Below are positions 54,946 through 63,477 of a stretch of DNA of 64,000 nucleotides, one piece after another. The position numbers and the translations under genes were made by a program. This stretch comes from Methylobacterium sp. W2 (GTDB lineage Bacteria; Pseudomonadota; Alphaproteobacteria; Rhizobiales; Beijerinckiaceae). Every line of letters starts with the position of its first letter. Within the stretch, counting starts at the first letter, position 1. The notes beneath the pieces are model-generated. The model did not search any database, was not told the origin of the DNA, and saw only the letters and a list, made by a program, of their open reading frames with translations. The stretch lies in contig NZ_VMOA01000004.1 of NCBI RefSeq assembly GCF_020662345.1, forward strand, positions 1 through 64,000, written 5' to 3'.

Positions 54946-55144
54946 ACAACGAATTCACCTCTGCTGCGTCGCGTGGCATCCTTTAATTCGCTTGATCCTG
55001 GCGTCTAGAATTTTTCGAAACATTCTGAGCCATCAGCCGAGAAGTCGGACCTTCGGCCAGATGACGTACGCTCGAGGCTTGGATAGGGTGCCGCACAATA
55101 AGCGCGAGATGGCGCGGCCTTTGGAATCGAGTGGAGTCAGTGGA

Positions 55145-57208
55145 ATGAGCGCGAGTGCGACCGTCGCCGAGGTCAAGCGCGACAAGCCCTGGATCATCCG
55201 GACCTATGCCGGCCATTCCAACGCCAAGGAATCGAACGCCCTCTATCGGGGCAACCTCGCCAAGGGTCAGACCGGCCTGTCGGTAGCCTTCGATCTGCCG
55301 ACCCAGACCGGCTACGACCCCGACCACGAGTTGGCGCGCGGCGAGGTCGGCAAGGTCGGCGTGTCGATTGCGCATCTCGGCGACATGCGGGCGCTGTTCG
55401 ACCAGATTCCGCTCTCGCAGATGAACACCTCGATGACGATCAACGCCACGGCGCCGTGGCTGCTGTCGCTCTATCTCGCGGTGGCCGAGGAGCAGGGCGT
55501 GCCCTTCGCCGGGCTCCAAGGCACGACGCAGAACGACATCATCAAGGAGTACCTGTCGCGCGGCACCTACGTGTTCCCGCCGGCGCCGTCGCTTCGCCTG
55601 ACCAAGGACGTGATCCTGTTCACGACCAAGGAAGTGCCGAAGTGGAACCCGATGAACGTGTGTTCCTACCACCTGCAGGAGGCCGGCGCGACGCCGGTCC
55701 AGGAGCTCTCCTACGCGCTGGCCATCGCCATCGCGGTGCTCGACACCGTGCGGGACGATCCCGATTTCGACGAGGCGAGCTTCGCCGACGTGTTCAGCCG
55801 GATCTCGTTCTTCGTAAATGCCGGCATGCGGTTCGTCACCGAGATCTGCAAGATGCGGGCGTTCTCGGAACTCTGGGACGAGATCGCCCAGGAGCGCTAC
55901 GGCATCACCGACCCGAAGAAGCGCATTTTTCGCTATGGCGTCCAGGTCAACAGCCTCGGCCTGACCGAGCAGCAACCGGAGAATAACGTCCACCGCATCC
56001 TGATCGAGATGCTGGCCGTCACCCTGTCGAAGCGGGCGCGCGCCCGCGCGGTCCAGCTTCCGGCCTGGAACGAGGCCCTGGGCCTGCCGCGCCCCTGGGA
56101 CCAGCAATGGTCCATGCGCATGCAGCAGATCCTCGCCTTCGAGACCGACCTTCTCGAATACGACGACATCTTCGACGGCTCGAAAGTCATCGACGCCAAG
56201 GTCGAGTCCCTCAAGGAAGAGACCCGCGCGGCGCTCAAGGAGATCGGCGGCATTGGTGGCGCGGTGGCGGCGGTCGAGACCGGGGCGCTGAAGCGTGCCC
56301 TCGTGGAATCCAACGCCAAGCGCATCTCGGCCATTGAGGCCGGCGATCAGGTCGTCGTCGGCGTCAACAAGTTCCAGGCCGGCGAGCCGTCGCCGCTCAC
56401 GGCCGGGGAGGGCGCCATCTTCACGGTTTCCGAAACGGTGGAAATGGAAGCCGAACAGCGCATCCGGGACTGGCGTGCGAAGCGCGACGGCAAGGCCGTG
56501 GAGAAGGCCCTCGACGAACTCGAAGCCGCAGCGCGCTCGGGCGCCAACATCATGCCGGTCTCGATCGCTGCGGCGAAGGCCGGCGTCACCACCGGCGAAT
56601 GGGGCACGCGCCTGCGCCAAGTCTTCGGCGAATACCGCGCGCCCACCGGCGTCAGCCTCGAGACGATCTCCTCGGGTGCGGCCGAGGATGCCAAGCTTCT
56701 CATCGCCGATCTCGGCGAGCGCCTGGGCGAGACGCCCAAGCTCGTCGTCGGCAAGCCCGGTCTCGACGGTCATTCGAACGGCGCCGAGCAGATCGCGCTC
56801 CGCGCCCGCGACGTCGGTTTCGACGTGACCTATGACGGCATCCGCCAGACCCCGGCCGAGATCGTGGCGAAGGCCAAGGAAACCGGCGCCCACGTGGTCG
56901 GCCTGTCGATTCTGTCCGGCAGTCACGTCCCCCTGGTGCGCGACGTGAAGGCGAAGATGCGGGAGGCGGGGCTCGACCACGTACCCCTCGTCGTCGGCGG
57001 CATCATCTCGCCGGAGGACGAACTCGTCCTGAAGAATATGGGCGTCACGGCGGTCTATACGCCCAAGGACTACATCCTCGACACGATCATGATCGGCATC
57101 GCGAAGGTGGTGGGTCGCGCCCTCGACAAGCGCGCCGCCGAAAAAGCCGATGCCGCCGCCGGAATCGGCGGCTCCTCCGTCAGGAGTGGTGGCGAGACGG
57201 TATTCTAG
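55145..57208 (+). CDS. ecm: Ethylmalonyl-CoA mutase
   Basis: Adenosylcobalamin-dependent mutase converting (2R)-ethylmalonyl-CoA to methylsuccinyl-CoA; called meaA in Methylobacterium. 687 residues: an N-terminal TIM-barrel substrate domain (PWIIRTYAGHSNAKESNALY, FDLPTQTGYDPDHELARGEVGKVG) and a C-terminal B12 domain from about 540 with the D-x-H-x2-G motif in GKPGLDGHSNGAEQIA, then VVGLSILSGSH and VVGGIISPEDE. The start at 55145 gives MSASATVAEVKRDKP; the open extension to 54992 crosses the control region. Its gene neighbour ccr supports Ecm over methylmalonyl-CoA mutase. Confidence 0.95.
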   Translation: MSASATVAEVKRDKPWIIRTYAGHSNAKESNALYRGNLAKGQTGLSVAFDLPTQTGYDPDHELARGEVGKVGVSIAHLGDMRALFDQIPLSQMNTSMTINATAPWLLSLYLAVAEEQGVPFAGLQGTTQNDIIKEYLSRGTYVFPPAPSLRLTKDVILFTTKEVPKWNPMNVCSYHLQEAGATPVQELSYALAIAIAVLDTVRDDPDFDEASFADVFSRISFFVNAGMRFVTEICKMRAFSELWDEIAQERYGITDPKKRIFRYGVQVNSLGLTEQQPENNVHRILIEMLAVTLSKRARARAVQLPAWNEALGLPRPWDQQWSMRMQQILAFETDLLEYDDIFDGSKVIDAKVESLKEETRAALKEIGGIGGAVAAVETGALKRALVESNAKRISAIEAGDQVVVGVNKFQAGEPSPLTAGEGAIFTVSETVEMEAEQRIRDWRAKRDGKAVEKALDELEAAARSGANIMPVSIAAAKAGVTTGEWGTRLRQVFGEYRAPTGVSLETISSGAAEDAKLLIADLGERLGETPKLVVGKPGLDGHSNGAEQIALRARDVGFDVTYDGIRQTPAEIVAKAKETGAHVVGLSILSGSHVPLVRDVKAKMREAGLDHVPLVVGGIISPEDELVLKNMGVTAVYTPKDYILDTIMIGIAKVVGRALDKRAAEKADAAAGIGGSSVRSGGETVF

Positions 57209-57359
57209 CGCCGCATATCCCTGTTAGATTCGGGAGAGGGTGCCGGCGAAACGGGTGGAGGAGAGGTGCCGTTCCCGAAGACAGGGCACTTCTCTCCCGC
57301 GGTGAGGCGAAGTACGGCGTCCGTACGACCGGTCGACACCAGCGGAACCTCACACGACA

Positions 57360-58370
57360 ATGCCCTTTGCGCCGCTCGTCGCCGTACCGCTGGCCGCCGG
57401 CCTCAGCGCGGTCCTGATCGTCCTTCTGAAACCGCTGCTGCAGCGATACGCGCTTGCGCGGCCGATCGCTCGGTCGAGCCATACCGTCCCGACGCCCCAG
57501 GGGGCGGGCATTGCCATCGTGCTTGCCATCCTCGCTGCCTGCGGGCTCCTTGCATCGCTGACACCGCCGATGCCGGACGCGATGGAGGCGCTCGTCCTCG
57601 CTCATGCGACGCTGATCCTCGCCGTGGTCGGCGCCGTGGACGACATCCGTCCGCTGCCGGCCTCCCTCCGCCTCGGTCTTCAGACGCTCGTCGTCGCCGG
57701 TCTTGTCCTGTCCGTGGATGGCCGGCTGCTTCCGGATGTCCCGCTCGCCGCCGAACGGGCTTTCGCGGTCCTGGCCGGCGTATGGTTCGTGAACCTGACG
57801 AACTTCATGGACGGGCTCGACTGGATGACGGTCTCCGCCATGGTGCCCGTCACCGGCGCGCTCATGCTCTTCGGGCTCATCGGCGGTCTGCCGCCGCTGC
57901 CGACCCTCGTGGCTGCATCCCTGCTCGGTGCACTGATCGGATTCGCGCCGTTCAACCGCCCGGTGGCCCGCCTGTTCCTGGGCGATGTCGGCTCCTTGCC
58001 CATCGGCCTCCTCGTAGCGTGGCTTCTGTATCGGTTGAGCCTGCAGGGCGGACTGGCGGCTGCCATCCTGCTTCCGCTCTACTACCTCGCTGATGCCACG
58101 CTGACGCTGGTGCGCCGTGCCGCAAAGGGCGAGCCGGTCTGGCAGGCGCATCGCAGCCACTACTACCAGCGCGCCACCGCGAATGGCTTCTCGGTGATGC
58201 AGGTCGTCACCCGGGTCTTCCTCCTCGACATCGCCCTGGCGGTCCTGGCGGGGGCGACCTTGCTTTGGCCGTCCTGGCTCGTCACGGTCGCGGCGATGGG
58301 GGCGGGAACGGCCCTCGTCGCCCTGGTCCTGCAACAGTTCTCGACGATGCGAAGAGGAAATGCCCCTTGA
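57360..58370 (+). CDS. MraY/WecA-family undecaprenyl-phosphate sugar-1-phosphate transferase (WbpL/WreU-like)
   Basis: A 336-residue membrane protein with about 10-11 helices of the polyprenyl-phosphate HexNAc-1-phosphate transferase family. Motifs: RSSHTVPTPQGAGIAIV (S-H-x2-P-x-P-x-G-G-type, here Q-G-A-G), the catalytic Asp loops GAVDDIRPL and NLTNFMDGLDWM, FLGDVGSLPIG, and the cytoplasmic HRSHYYQRA carbohydrate-recognition loop. It should start O-antigen or other glycan synthesis by loading a sugar phosphate on undecaprenyl phosphate. Its stop overlaps the start of the epimerase-type gene (TTGA), giving a WbpL-WbpV-like pair. Confidence 0.85.
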   Translation: MPFAPLVAVPLAAGLSAVLIVLLKPLLQRYALARPIARSSHTVPTPQGAGIAIVLAILAACGLLASLTPPMPDAMEALVLAHATLILAVVGAVDDIRPLPASLRLGLQTLVVAGLVLSVDGRLLPDVPLAAERAFAVLAGVWFVNLTNFMDGLDWMTVSAMVPVTGALMLFGLIGGLPPLPTLVAASLLGALIGFAPFNRPVARLFLGDVGSLPIGLLVAWLLYRLSLQGGLAAAILLPLYYLADATLTLVRRAAKGEPVWQAHRSHYYQRATANGFSVMQVVTRVFLLDIALAVLAGATLLWPSWLVTVAAMGAGTALVALVLQQFSTMRRGNAP

Positions 58371-59296
58371 GCGGAAATGTCATCGCGCTCACCGGTGCCA
58401 CCGGCTTCATTGGCCGCCATCTGCTGCGCTCGCTGTCCGACGACGGATATCGGGTCCGGGTACTGCTGCGCCGCCCGGTCGAGTTGCCACCCGGCGCCAG
58501 CGGGGCCGTGGTCGGGGATTTGAGCCGTCCCATGAACATGGCGGCGGCGTTGTCCGGCGTCGACGCCATCGTCCATTCCGCCGGCCTCGCCCATGCCATG
58601 TCCGGCACGCCGGAGGACGATTACCGTTCTTCGAACATCGACGCGACGCGACGTCTCGCCGAAGCCGCCGCCAAGGCGCGGGTCGGGCGCTTCGTGTTTC
58701 TCTCCTCGATCAGGGCGCAGACCGGAATCAGCGCGCCCGGCCCCGTCACCGAAGACGACCGGCCACATCCCACCGATGCCTATGGCCGCTCGAAACTCGC
58801 CGCCGAGGAAGCTTTGGCCGAGATTGGGATAGACTGGGCCGCCCTGCGCCCGGTCCTCGTCTACGGGGCGGGCGTGAAGGGCAACATGGCCGCGCTCCTG
58901 CGGCTCGCACGCACGCCCTATCCGCTGCCGCTCGCGAGCCTGACGGGACGTCGGTCGCTGATCTCGGTGGAGAACCTGTCGGCGGCCATCGTCACGGTGC
59001 TGCGCCATCAGGGGCCGCTCGGCCGTCCCCTGGTGGCCGCCGAACCTGACGCGCTCAGCTTGCCCGAGATGATCGCGGCGTTGAGGGCCGGTCTCGGCCG
59101 GCGCGCCGGCCTCATCCCGTGTCCATCGAGCCTGTTCGGCCTCGCCTGCCGTGTAACGGGTCGGAGGGAGGTCTTCGAGCGCCTGTCGGGCGACCTCGTG
59201 GCGCGTGCCGACGGGCTTTCGGCGCTGGGCTGGTCACCTACGCTGACATCCTCCGAAGGTCTCGCGGCCCTCGCCCGCATGGAGAATGCTGGCTAA
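58367..59296 (+). CDS. NAD-dependent epimerase/dehydratase, 4-ketoreductase type (WbpV/WreQ-like)
   Basis: A 309-residue extended short-chain dehydrogenase: NAD(P) motif LTGATGFIGRHLLRSL at residues about 6-20, VGDLSRP, HSAGLAHAM, the SSI strand and the catalytic Y-x3-K in DAYGRSKLAAEE. The family includes WbpV/WreQ, which reduces UDP-4-keto-6-deoxy-GlcNAc to UDP-FucNAc or UDP-QuiNAc; the neighbours make this reading likely, but other nucleotide-sugar substrates are possible. TTG 58367 with GAGG about 9 bases upstream overlaps the previous stop. Its stop overlaps that of the convergent next gene by three bases. Confidence 0.82.
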   Translation: MSGNVIALTGATGFIGRHLLRSLSDDGYRVRVLLRRPVELPPGASGAVVGDLSRPMNMAAALSGVDAIVHSAGLAHAMSGTPEDDYRSSNIDATRRLAEAAAKARVGRFVFLSSIRAQTGISAPGPVTEDDRPHPTDAYGRSKLAAEEALAEIGIDWAALRPVLVYGAGVKGNMAALLRLARTPYPLPLASLTGRRSLISVENLSAAIVTVLRHQGPLGRPLVAAEPDALSLPEMIAALRAGLGRRAGLIPCPSSLFGLACRVTGRREVFERLSGDLVARADGLSALGWSPTLTSSEGLAALARMENAG

Positions 59297-61317
59297 GCGG
59301 GTACGGTCACCGGGTTAGGCTTCGGCCCGGGGACGCATTTCGGCCGGTTGCGATAATCCGGGATGGCGGTCTCGAACACCAGATCGGCAGCGGCCCTGTC
59401 ATGGGTCTCCACCGCCCGCTTCAGCGCCGCGATCCAGGCTTCCAGCACGGACCTGTCGGCGAAGACGGGCTTGGCCGCCATGACGCCGTCGATCCCGTCG
59501 AGGGCGACACGCGGCTCTTCGCGGGCGAACAGGATCTCATTCAGGCGCTCTCCCGGCCGTGAACCGGTGAAAACCAATTCGATATCCTCGCCCGGCTCGA
59601 ACCCGGCAAGGCGGATCATCCGCTCGGCGAGGTCGAGGATCCGCACGGGCTGGCCCATCTTCAGCACGTAGACCGCCGCGCGCTGGTCGGATTCTGGGGT
59701 GGTCAGGGAGAGGGAGCGTCCCTCGCGGTCACCGTGGGAGGCGGCGGTGAGAACGAGGTCGGCGGCTTCTCGCACGGTCATGAAGTAGCGAACCATCTCC
59801 GCATCAGTGACGGTGACCGGGCCGCCCCGCGCAATCTGCGCCTTGAACACCGGAACCACCGACCCCACCGAGCCCAGTACGTTGCCGAACCGCACGGCGA
59901 TCAGCCGGGTCGGCTTCTCCTGCGGAGCGGCGGCCTGCTCGGCATCGAGAGCCTGAGCCACCATCTCGGCCAGACGCTTGGTGACGCCGAGTTGGGAGAC
60001 CGGCTCAATCGCCTTGTCGGTGGAGATCATCACCATGGCGCGGGCGCGAGCCGCGACCGTCGCATCCGCCACGTTGATGGAACCGAGGACGTTGGTCTTG
60101 ATGCCCTCGGACCAGTCCCGCTCCAGATACGGCACCTGCTTCAGGGCGGCAGCATGGAACACGTAATCCGGCCGGAAGGCGGCGAAGACGCCGTGCAGGC
60201 GTTCCCGGTCGCGGATGTCGCACAAGGCGCCGGTCACGTCCGCTGCCGCAATGGCGGGCTGGCTCAGGATGCCATGGAGGGCCGGCTCCGAATTCTCCAC
60301 GACCAGGATCGATGCGGCACCGAAGGCGACGGCCCGGGCAACGATCTCTGAACCAATCGAACCACCGCCGCCGGTGACGATGACGCGCGTTCCCTTCAGA
60401 AAGCGCTCCAGACGCGGCCGATCGATGGAGACGGTAGGCCGAAGGAGCAGGTCCTCGATCTCCAGGGGCGCCAGTTCGGCATCGCGCATCCCCTCGCCGA
60501 GACTGGTGACCCGCGAGAGCGGAACGCCGAGGCGCCGGGCGCGGGCGATCAGGTCGTCGGGTCCGGCCTCGGGCGTCAGGGCGTTGGGCACGGCCACGAG
60601 ACGCCGCACGGGGGTTCCCTCGGCAGAGAAATTCGCGACGACGCGTTCGAGATCCGAAAATCCACCCAGCACGGGGATTCCGCGCATGATCTGGCCGGTC
60701 TCGTTAATACGTGGCGACAGGATTCCCTTGGGGGAAAGCCGCCGCACAGAGCCCGCTTCGATGGCGCGGAGGAGGAGTTCGATATCCCTGCCGCGTCCCA
60801 GCAGCAGCGTCGGGGTCGTGGCGCTACGAGCCTGGCTCTGCCGCGAACGAGAGTATTTCAGGTAGCGAAAGGCGAGTCGGGTGCCGCCCAGCAGGAAGAT
60901 CTGCAGCACCCAGTACAGGGCGATGGCGATCTTCCCGAAGAAGTAAAAGCCGTACAAGCTCGCGGAAACGAGTACGTAATCGACCACGAGGAGCGTCAGG
61001 GCGAGCACGCTCGCGGCCTTCACGATTCCCGCGAGGTCGGGAAGCGAGGCGAAACGCCACTTGGTTCGGTAGAGCTTGAACCAGCTGTAGATCAGCGCAG
61101 CGAAGGCGACGAAAGGCGGCAGAAGAATCGGGAGCGCGTGCAAACGCTCGGTGAGCAACTCACCGTTGAACCGAAAGACGAAGGTGAGGGTCACGGCCAG
61201 GACGGTCGCCACGCAATCGTGGACCACCATCACCGCCGACTTATAGATACGCTGCTGCATGGGCTCCGGGCCGGGCGCGGTATCGGCGACGGGATGCCTC
61301 TCTGTCAACGCGTCCAC
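59293..61317 (-). CDS. Membrane-bound nucleotide-sugar 4,6-dehydratase (WbpM/PglF/CapD-like)
   Basis: A 674-residue protein: four N-terminal helices (residues about 28-130), a first degenerate Rossmann domain (TLLLGRGRDIELLLRAI), then the catalytic SDR domain with VIVTGGGGSIGSEIVARA at about 335, HAAALKQVPYLERDW, MISTDKAIEPVSQLGVTKRLAE and VRFGNVLGSVGSVVPVF. The family converts UDP-GlcNAc to UDP-4-keto-6-deoxy-GlcNAc. GTG 61317 is the first start; ATG 61260 (20th codon, GGAG upstream but close) is equally plausible. It lies 18 bases after the DUF1206 gene on the same strand and meets the WbpV-like gene tail to tail. Confidence 0.88.
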   Translation of the reverse strand: MDALTERHPVADTAPGPEPMQQRIYKSAVMVVHDCVATVLAVTLTFVFRFNGELLTERLHALPILLPPFVAFAALIYSWFKLYRTKWRFASLPDLAGIVKAASVLALTLLVVDYVLVSASLYGFYFFGKIAIALYWVLQIFLLGGTRLAFRYLKYSRSRQSQARSATTPTLLLGRGRDIELLLRAIEAGSVRRLSPKGILSPRINETGQIMRGIPVLGGFSDLERVVANFSAEGTPVRRLVAVPNALTPEAGPDDLIARARRLGVPLSRVTSLGEGMRDAELAPLEIEDLLLRPTVSIDRPRLERFLKGTRVIVTGGGGSIGSEIVARAVAFGAASILVVENSEPALHGILSQPAIAAADVTGALCDIRDRERLHGVFAAFRPDYVFHAAALKQVPYLERDWSEGIKTNVLGSINVADATVAARARAMVMISTDKAIEPVSQLGVTKRLAEMVAQALDAEQAAAPQEKPTRLIAVRFGNVLGSVGSVVPVFKAQIARGGPVTVTDAEMVRYFMTVREAADLVLTAASHGDREGRSLSLTTPESDQRAAVYVLKMGQPVRILDLAERMIRLAGFEPGEDIELVFTGSRPGERLNEILFAREEPRVALDGIDGVMAAKPVFADRSVLEAWIAALKRAVETHDRAAADLVFETAIPDYRNRPKCVPGPKPNPVTVPA

Positions 61318-61335
61318 GGACAGCGAGGCAGCCCA

Positions 61336-62184
61336 TCAGGTCAGGGACTGTACCGCCCGCCTAACCGCATCGTCGGTTTCGTCGAGGTCCGGCGCGTCGA
61401 TGCGCCGATACCAGGCCTGGATGAGGCCGAACACGCCGAAAGCGAGATGCCCCGCCGCGACGATTCCCAGGAGAGCCGCGCCGTAGGTCTGAGACCGAAG
61501 GGCGGAGAAGGCGCCTGCGAGTCCCTTCACCTCCGAAGAGGCCTGGTACCACGCGGCAACCATCACGAAGCTACCGATGATGACGAACGCGATCCCGCGC
61601 GCAGCATAGCCGAACTGGCCAAGCGGCTTGACCCATCGGCAATGGGCTTCGTCGAGGGCGAGCCGGTCCGTGACATCACCCTTCCAGGCCTTCACGAGGA
61701 AGGCGATTCCTCCGCCGATGATCCCCAGGCCGATCAGGCCAACCAGCCACGGGCCGAAGGGCTTCGCCAGGAGCCAAGCGGTCCAATCCTGCAATCCGTC
61801 GCCGCCACCGGCGCGTCGCCCAAGGCCGAGGGCGAGGCTCGCCGCCGTGATGCCGAGGCCGACGGCGACGATGCCGCTGCCGAAATGCGCCAGTCGAACG
61901 GCGAGCCCTTTTGCCGAGGTGCCATGACGATCGGCGTCGGTGATAGATTCGACGAAGCGCCAGGTCGCGAAGCCGAACAGACCCAAAGCGATGAGGCCGA
62001 CGAGGATCGCCCCGAACGGGCCGAGGAAGACCCAGCGGATCGCGCTTTCGCTGTCGCCCGCCCGACCGCCCTGACCCAGCGCAGCGAGAAGCGCCAGCCC
62101 GCCGACGATGCAGTAGACGATGCCCCTGGCACCGAACCCCATGCGCGCGAAACGCTCGATGGTATTGCGGCCCAGTCGCTTCAC
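61336..62184 (-). CDS. DUF1206 domain membrane protein
   Basis: A protein of about 282 residues with six hydrophobic segments in three pairs, matching the three DUF1206 repeats: ARMGFGARGIVYCIVGGLAL, VRLAHFGSGIVAVGLGIT and GQFGYAARGIAFVIIGSF each begin a repeat. Function unknown. GTG 62184 was chosen because GAAGG is 8 bases upstream; an ATG at 62271 would add 29 polar residues. It may be co-transcribed with the 4,6-dehydratase gene downstream. Confidence 0.82.
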   Translation of the reverse strand: MKRLGRNTIERFARMGFGARGIVYCIVGGLALLAALGQGGRAGDSESAIRWVFLGPFGAILVGLIALGLFGFATWRFVESITDADRHGTSAKGLAVRLAHFGSGIVAVGLGITAASLALGLGRRAGGGDGLQDWTAWLLAKPFGPWLVGLIGLGIIGGGIAFLVKAWKGDVTDRLALDEAHCRWVKPLGQFGYAARGIAFVIIGSFVMVAAWYQASSEVKGLAGAFSALRSQTYGAALLGIVAAGHLAFGVFGLIQAWYRRIDAPDLDETDDAVRRAVQSLT

Positions 62185-62308
62185 GAGGAGACCTTCACGA
62201 TGGCATGCTTCGGAGACGGCTCGTTGTGCCGCGCCATCCCCAACGCCGGTGGGCCCGGACGGCTCCGGCATGGCCCTCACTTCATTGCCGACACAAGATC
62301 CGCTCGTC

Positions 62309-62650
62309 CTATTCGTTGGACCGCGTCGTCTTGCCGGCGAGGGCCACATAGAATCCCAGGCCGTCGCCAGCGGGAAGGGTCTGAAGCCGGTCGACAATGC
62401 CCTTGCGCTTCGCGTCGAGCAGCAGCCGCCCAACAGGCTGGAACAGGGTCTCGCCGCCCCCCTCCGGCGGGGGATCGAAGCGGATCGCCACCGTCTTGCT
62501 TTTGCCGAAGCGGCTGCGTTCGAGCATGTCGTTCAGGGATGCTTCGGCCGTTGGACGGTTCGTCCCGCGCAAGTCGAGAACGGATTCCGCATCAGTGACT
62601 CCCAGAGAACCGCGCAGCTTGTCGGCGTAGAAATCTTCAAAGTGGGGCAA
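62309..62650 (-). CDS. Hypothetical protein, weakly Smr-like
   Basis: A protein of about 113 residues with PHFEDFYADKLRGSLGVTD, then SVLDLRGTNRPTAEASLNDMLERSRFGKSKTVAIRF, and a C-terminal LLLDAKRKGIVDRLQTLPAGDGLGFYVAL. The D-L-R-G ... A-x2-L-x2-M-L pattern faintly recalls the Smr domain, but the usual H-G-x-G motif is absent, so this is not an assignment. The start is probably TTG 62650, 35 bases after the stop of the Uma2 gene, so the two are likely co-transcribed. No start codon here has a strong ribosome binding site. Confidence 0.55.
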   Translation of the reverse strand: MPHFEDFYADKLRGSLGVTDAESVLDLRGTNRPTAEASLNDMLERSRFGKSKTVAIRFDPPPEGGGETLFQPVGRLLLDAKRKGIVDRLQTLPAGDGLGFYVALAGKTTRSNE

Positions 62651-62685
62651 GGGCGGGACCTGACGCGGCGAGGGCGATGGGAGGC

Positions 62686-63252
62686 TCAGAGGGGCAGTCC
62701 GGTATAGAGGGCGCCGACTGGCACGGCGCCACCGAGTTCGGGAAGAACGAGACTGTCGTCGCGATACAGGGCCTCCACCGTCCAACTCCCCGCCTCGGTC
62801 CGGCGCCAGGCCTCGACCCTGACCTCGTCCTGGGAAACGATCAGGAAGGTCCGCAGGCTCGGCACGGAACGGTAGAAATCAGTCTTGCGGCCGCGATCGA
62901 GACTCATCGTGCTGGGGGACAAGACCTCGGCCACAAGCAGGGTGTCGCTGGCATAGCCGTCCGGGCCGAGCGGGCCGCAGGTCACCACGATGTCGGGAAT
63001 CGGCGCGAAATCGTCGACGGCGGCGCTGAGCACGCCGAGGCCGGGAAGCGCATTGCAGCCCCAACCTTCGGCGAATTCGTCGAGGCGTCTGATCAGGTTG
63101 GAGACGATGCGCTGGTGGCGCGCGGAGGGCGGCGACATCAGCAGGGGTATGCCGTCGATCAGTTCCCAGCGCTCCTCGTCGGGCCGGGGCTCGGCCCAGG
63201 GGCGGAACTCGGAGACGGTCATGCGGGTATCGCGGCGCGCGGCGACGGCCAT
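62686..63252 (-). CDS. Uma2-family (PD-(D/E)XK-like) protein
   Basis: A 188-residue protein of the Uma2 (DUF820) family, related to restriction endonuclease-like folds. Diagnostic pieces are MTVSEFRPWAEPRPDEERWELIDGIPLLMSPPSARHQRIVSNL, the P-D in APIPDIVVTCG, LLVAEVLSPSTMSLDRGRKTDFYRSVPSLRTFLIVSQDEVRVE with the E-V and the Lys. The nuclease role is predicted, not shown; these genes are expanded in cyanobacteria and some alphaproteobacteria. ATG 63252 has GGGAG 8 bases upstream. It is followed by the small unknown gene at 62650. Confidence 0.85.
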   Translation of the reverse strand: MAVAARRDTRMTVSEFRPWAEPRPDEERWELIDGIPLLMSPPSARHQRIVSNLIRRLDEFAEGWGCNALPGLGVLSAAVDDFAPIPDIVVTCGPLGPDGYASDTLLVAEVLSPSTMSLDRGRKTDFYRSVPSLRTFLIVSQDEVRVEAWRRTEAGSWTVEALYRDDSLVLPELGGAVPVGALYTGLPL

Positions 63253-63477
63253 GGCAGGGGCTCCCGATCGGATGCGGGATGGTAGCATCCCGCCGGGGGC
63301 CTGCAACATCCGTGCAGAGCGAGCCGCTATGCAGTCGTGCTCTGACAGCATCCCGGGTTCCGCAGCGCGGCCTCGGGACAGACGTGGCTTCGGTCCTCGC
63401 CGATCGTGGCCCGACGCTTGACATCAAGCAGAGGGCACGGAGCGCGGGGAGTACGATCCCGCGCTCCGTTCGTCGAC

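Larger units (their letters stand above)
54751..55144. other. 394-base divergent control region between ccr and ecm
   Basis: No gene. Bases 54871-54960 contain 29 G or C in 90 by hand count, much lower than the surroundings. It contains a palindrome (54933-54945) and the putative ccr promoter; the ecm promoter should lie in 54960-55110. Confidence 0.7.

Noticed and set aside
54992-55144. N-terminal extension of ethylmalonyl-CoA mutase
   Set aside because: Crosses the control region, has no similarity to the family, and MSASATVAEVKRDKPW at 55145 fits the usual start.
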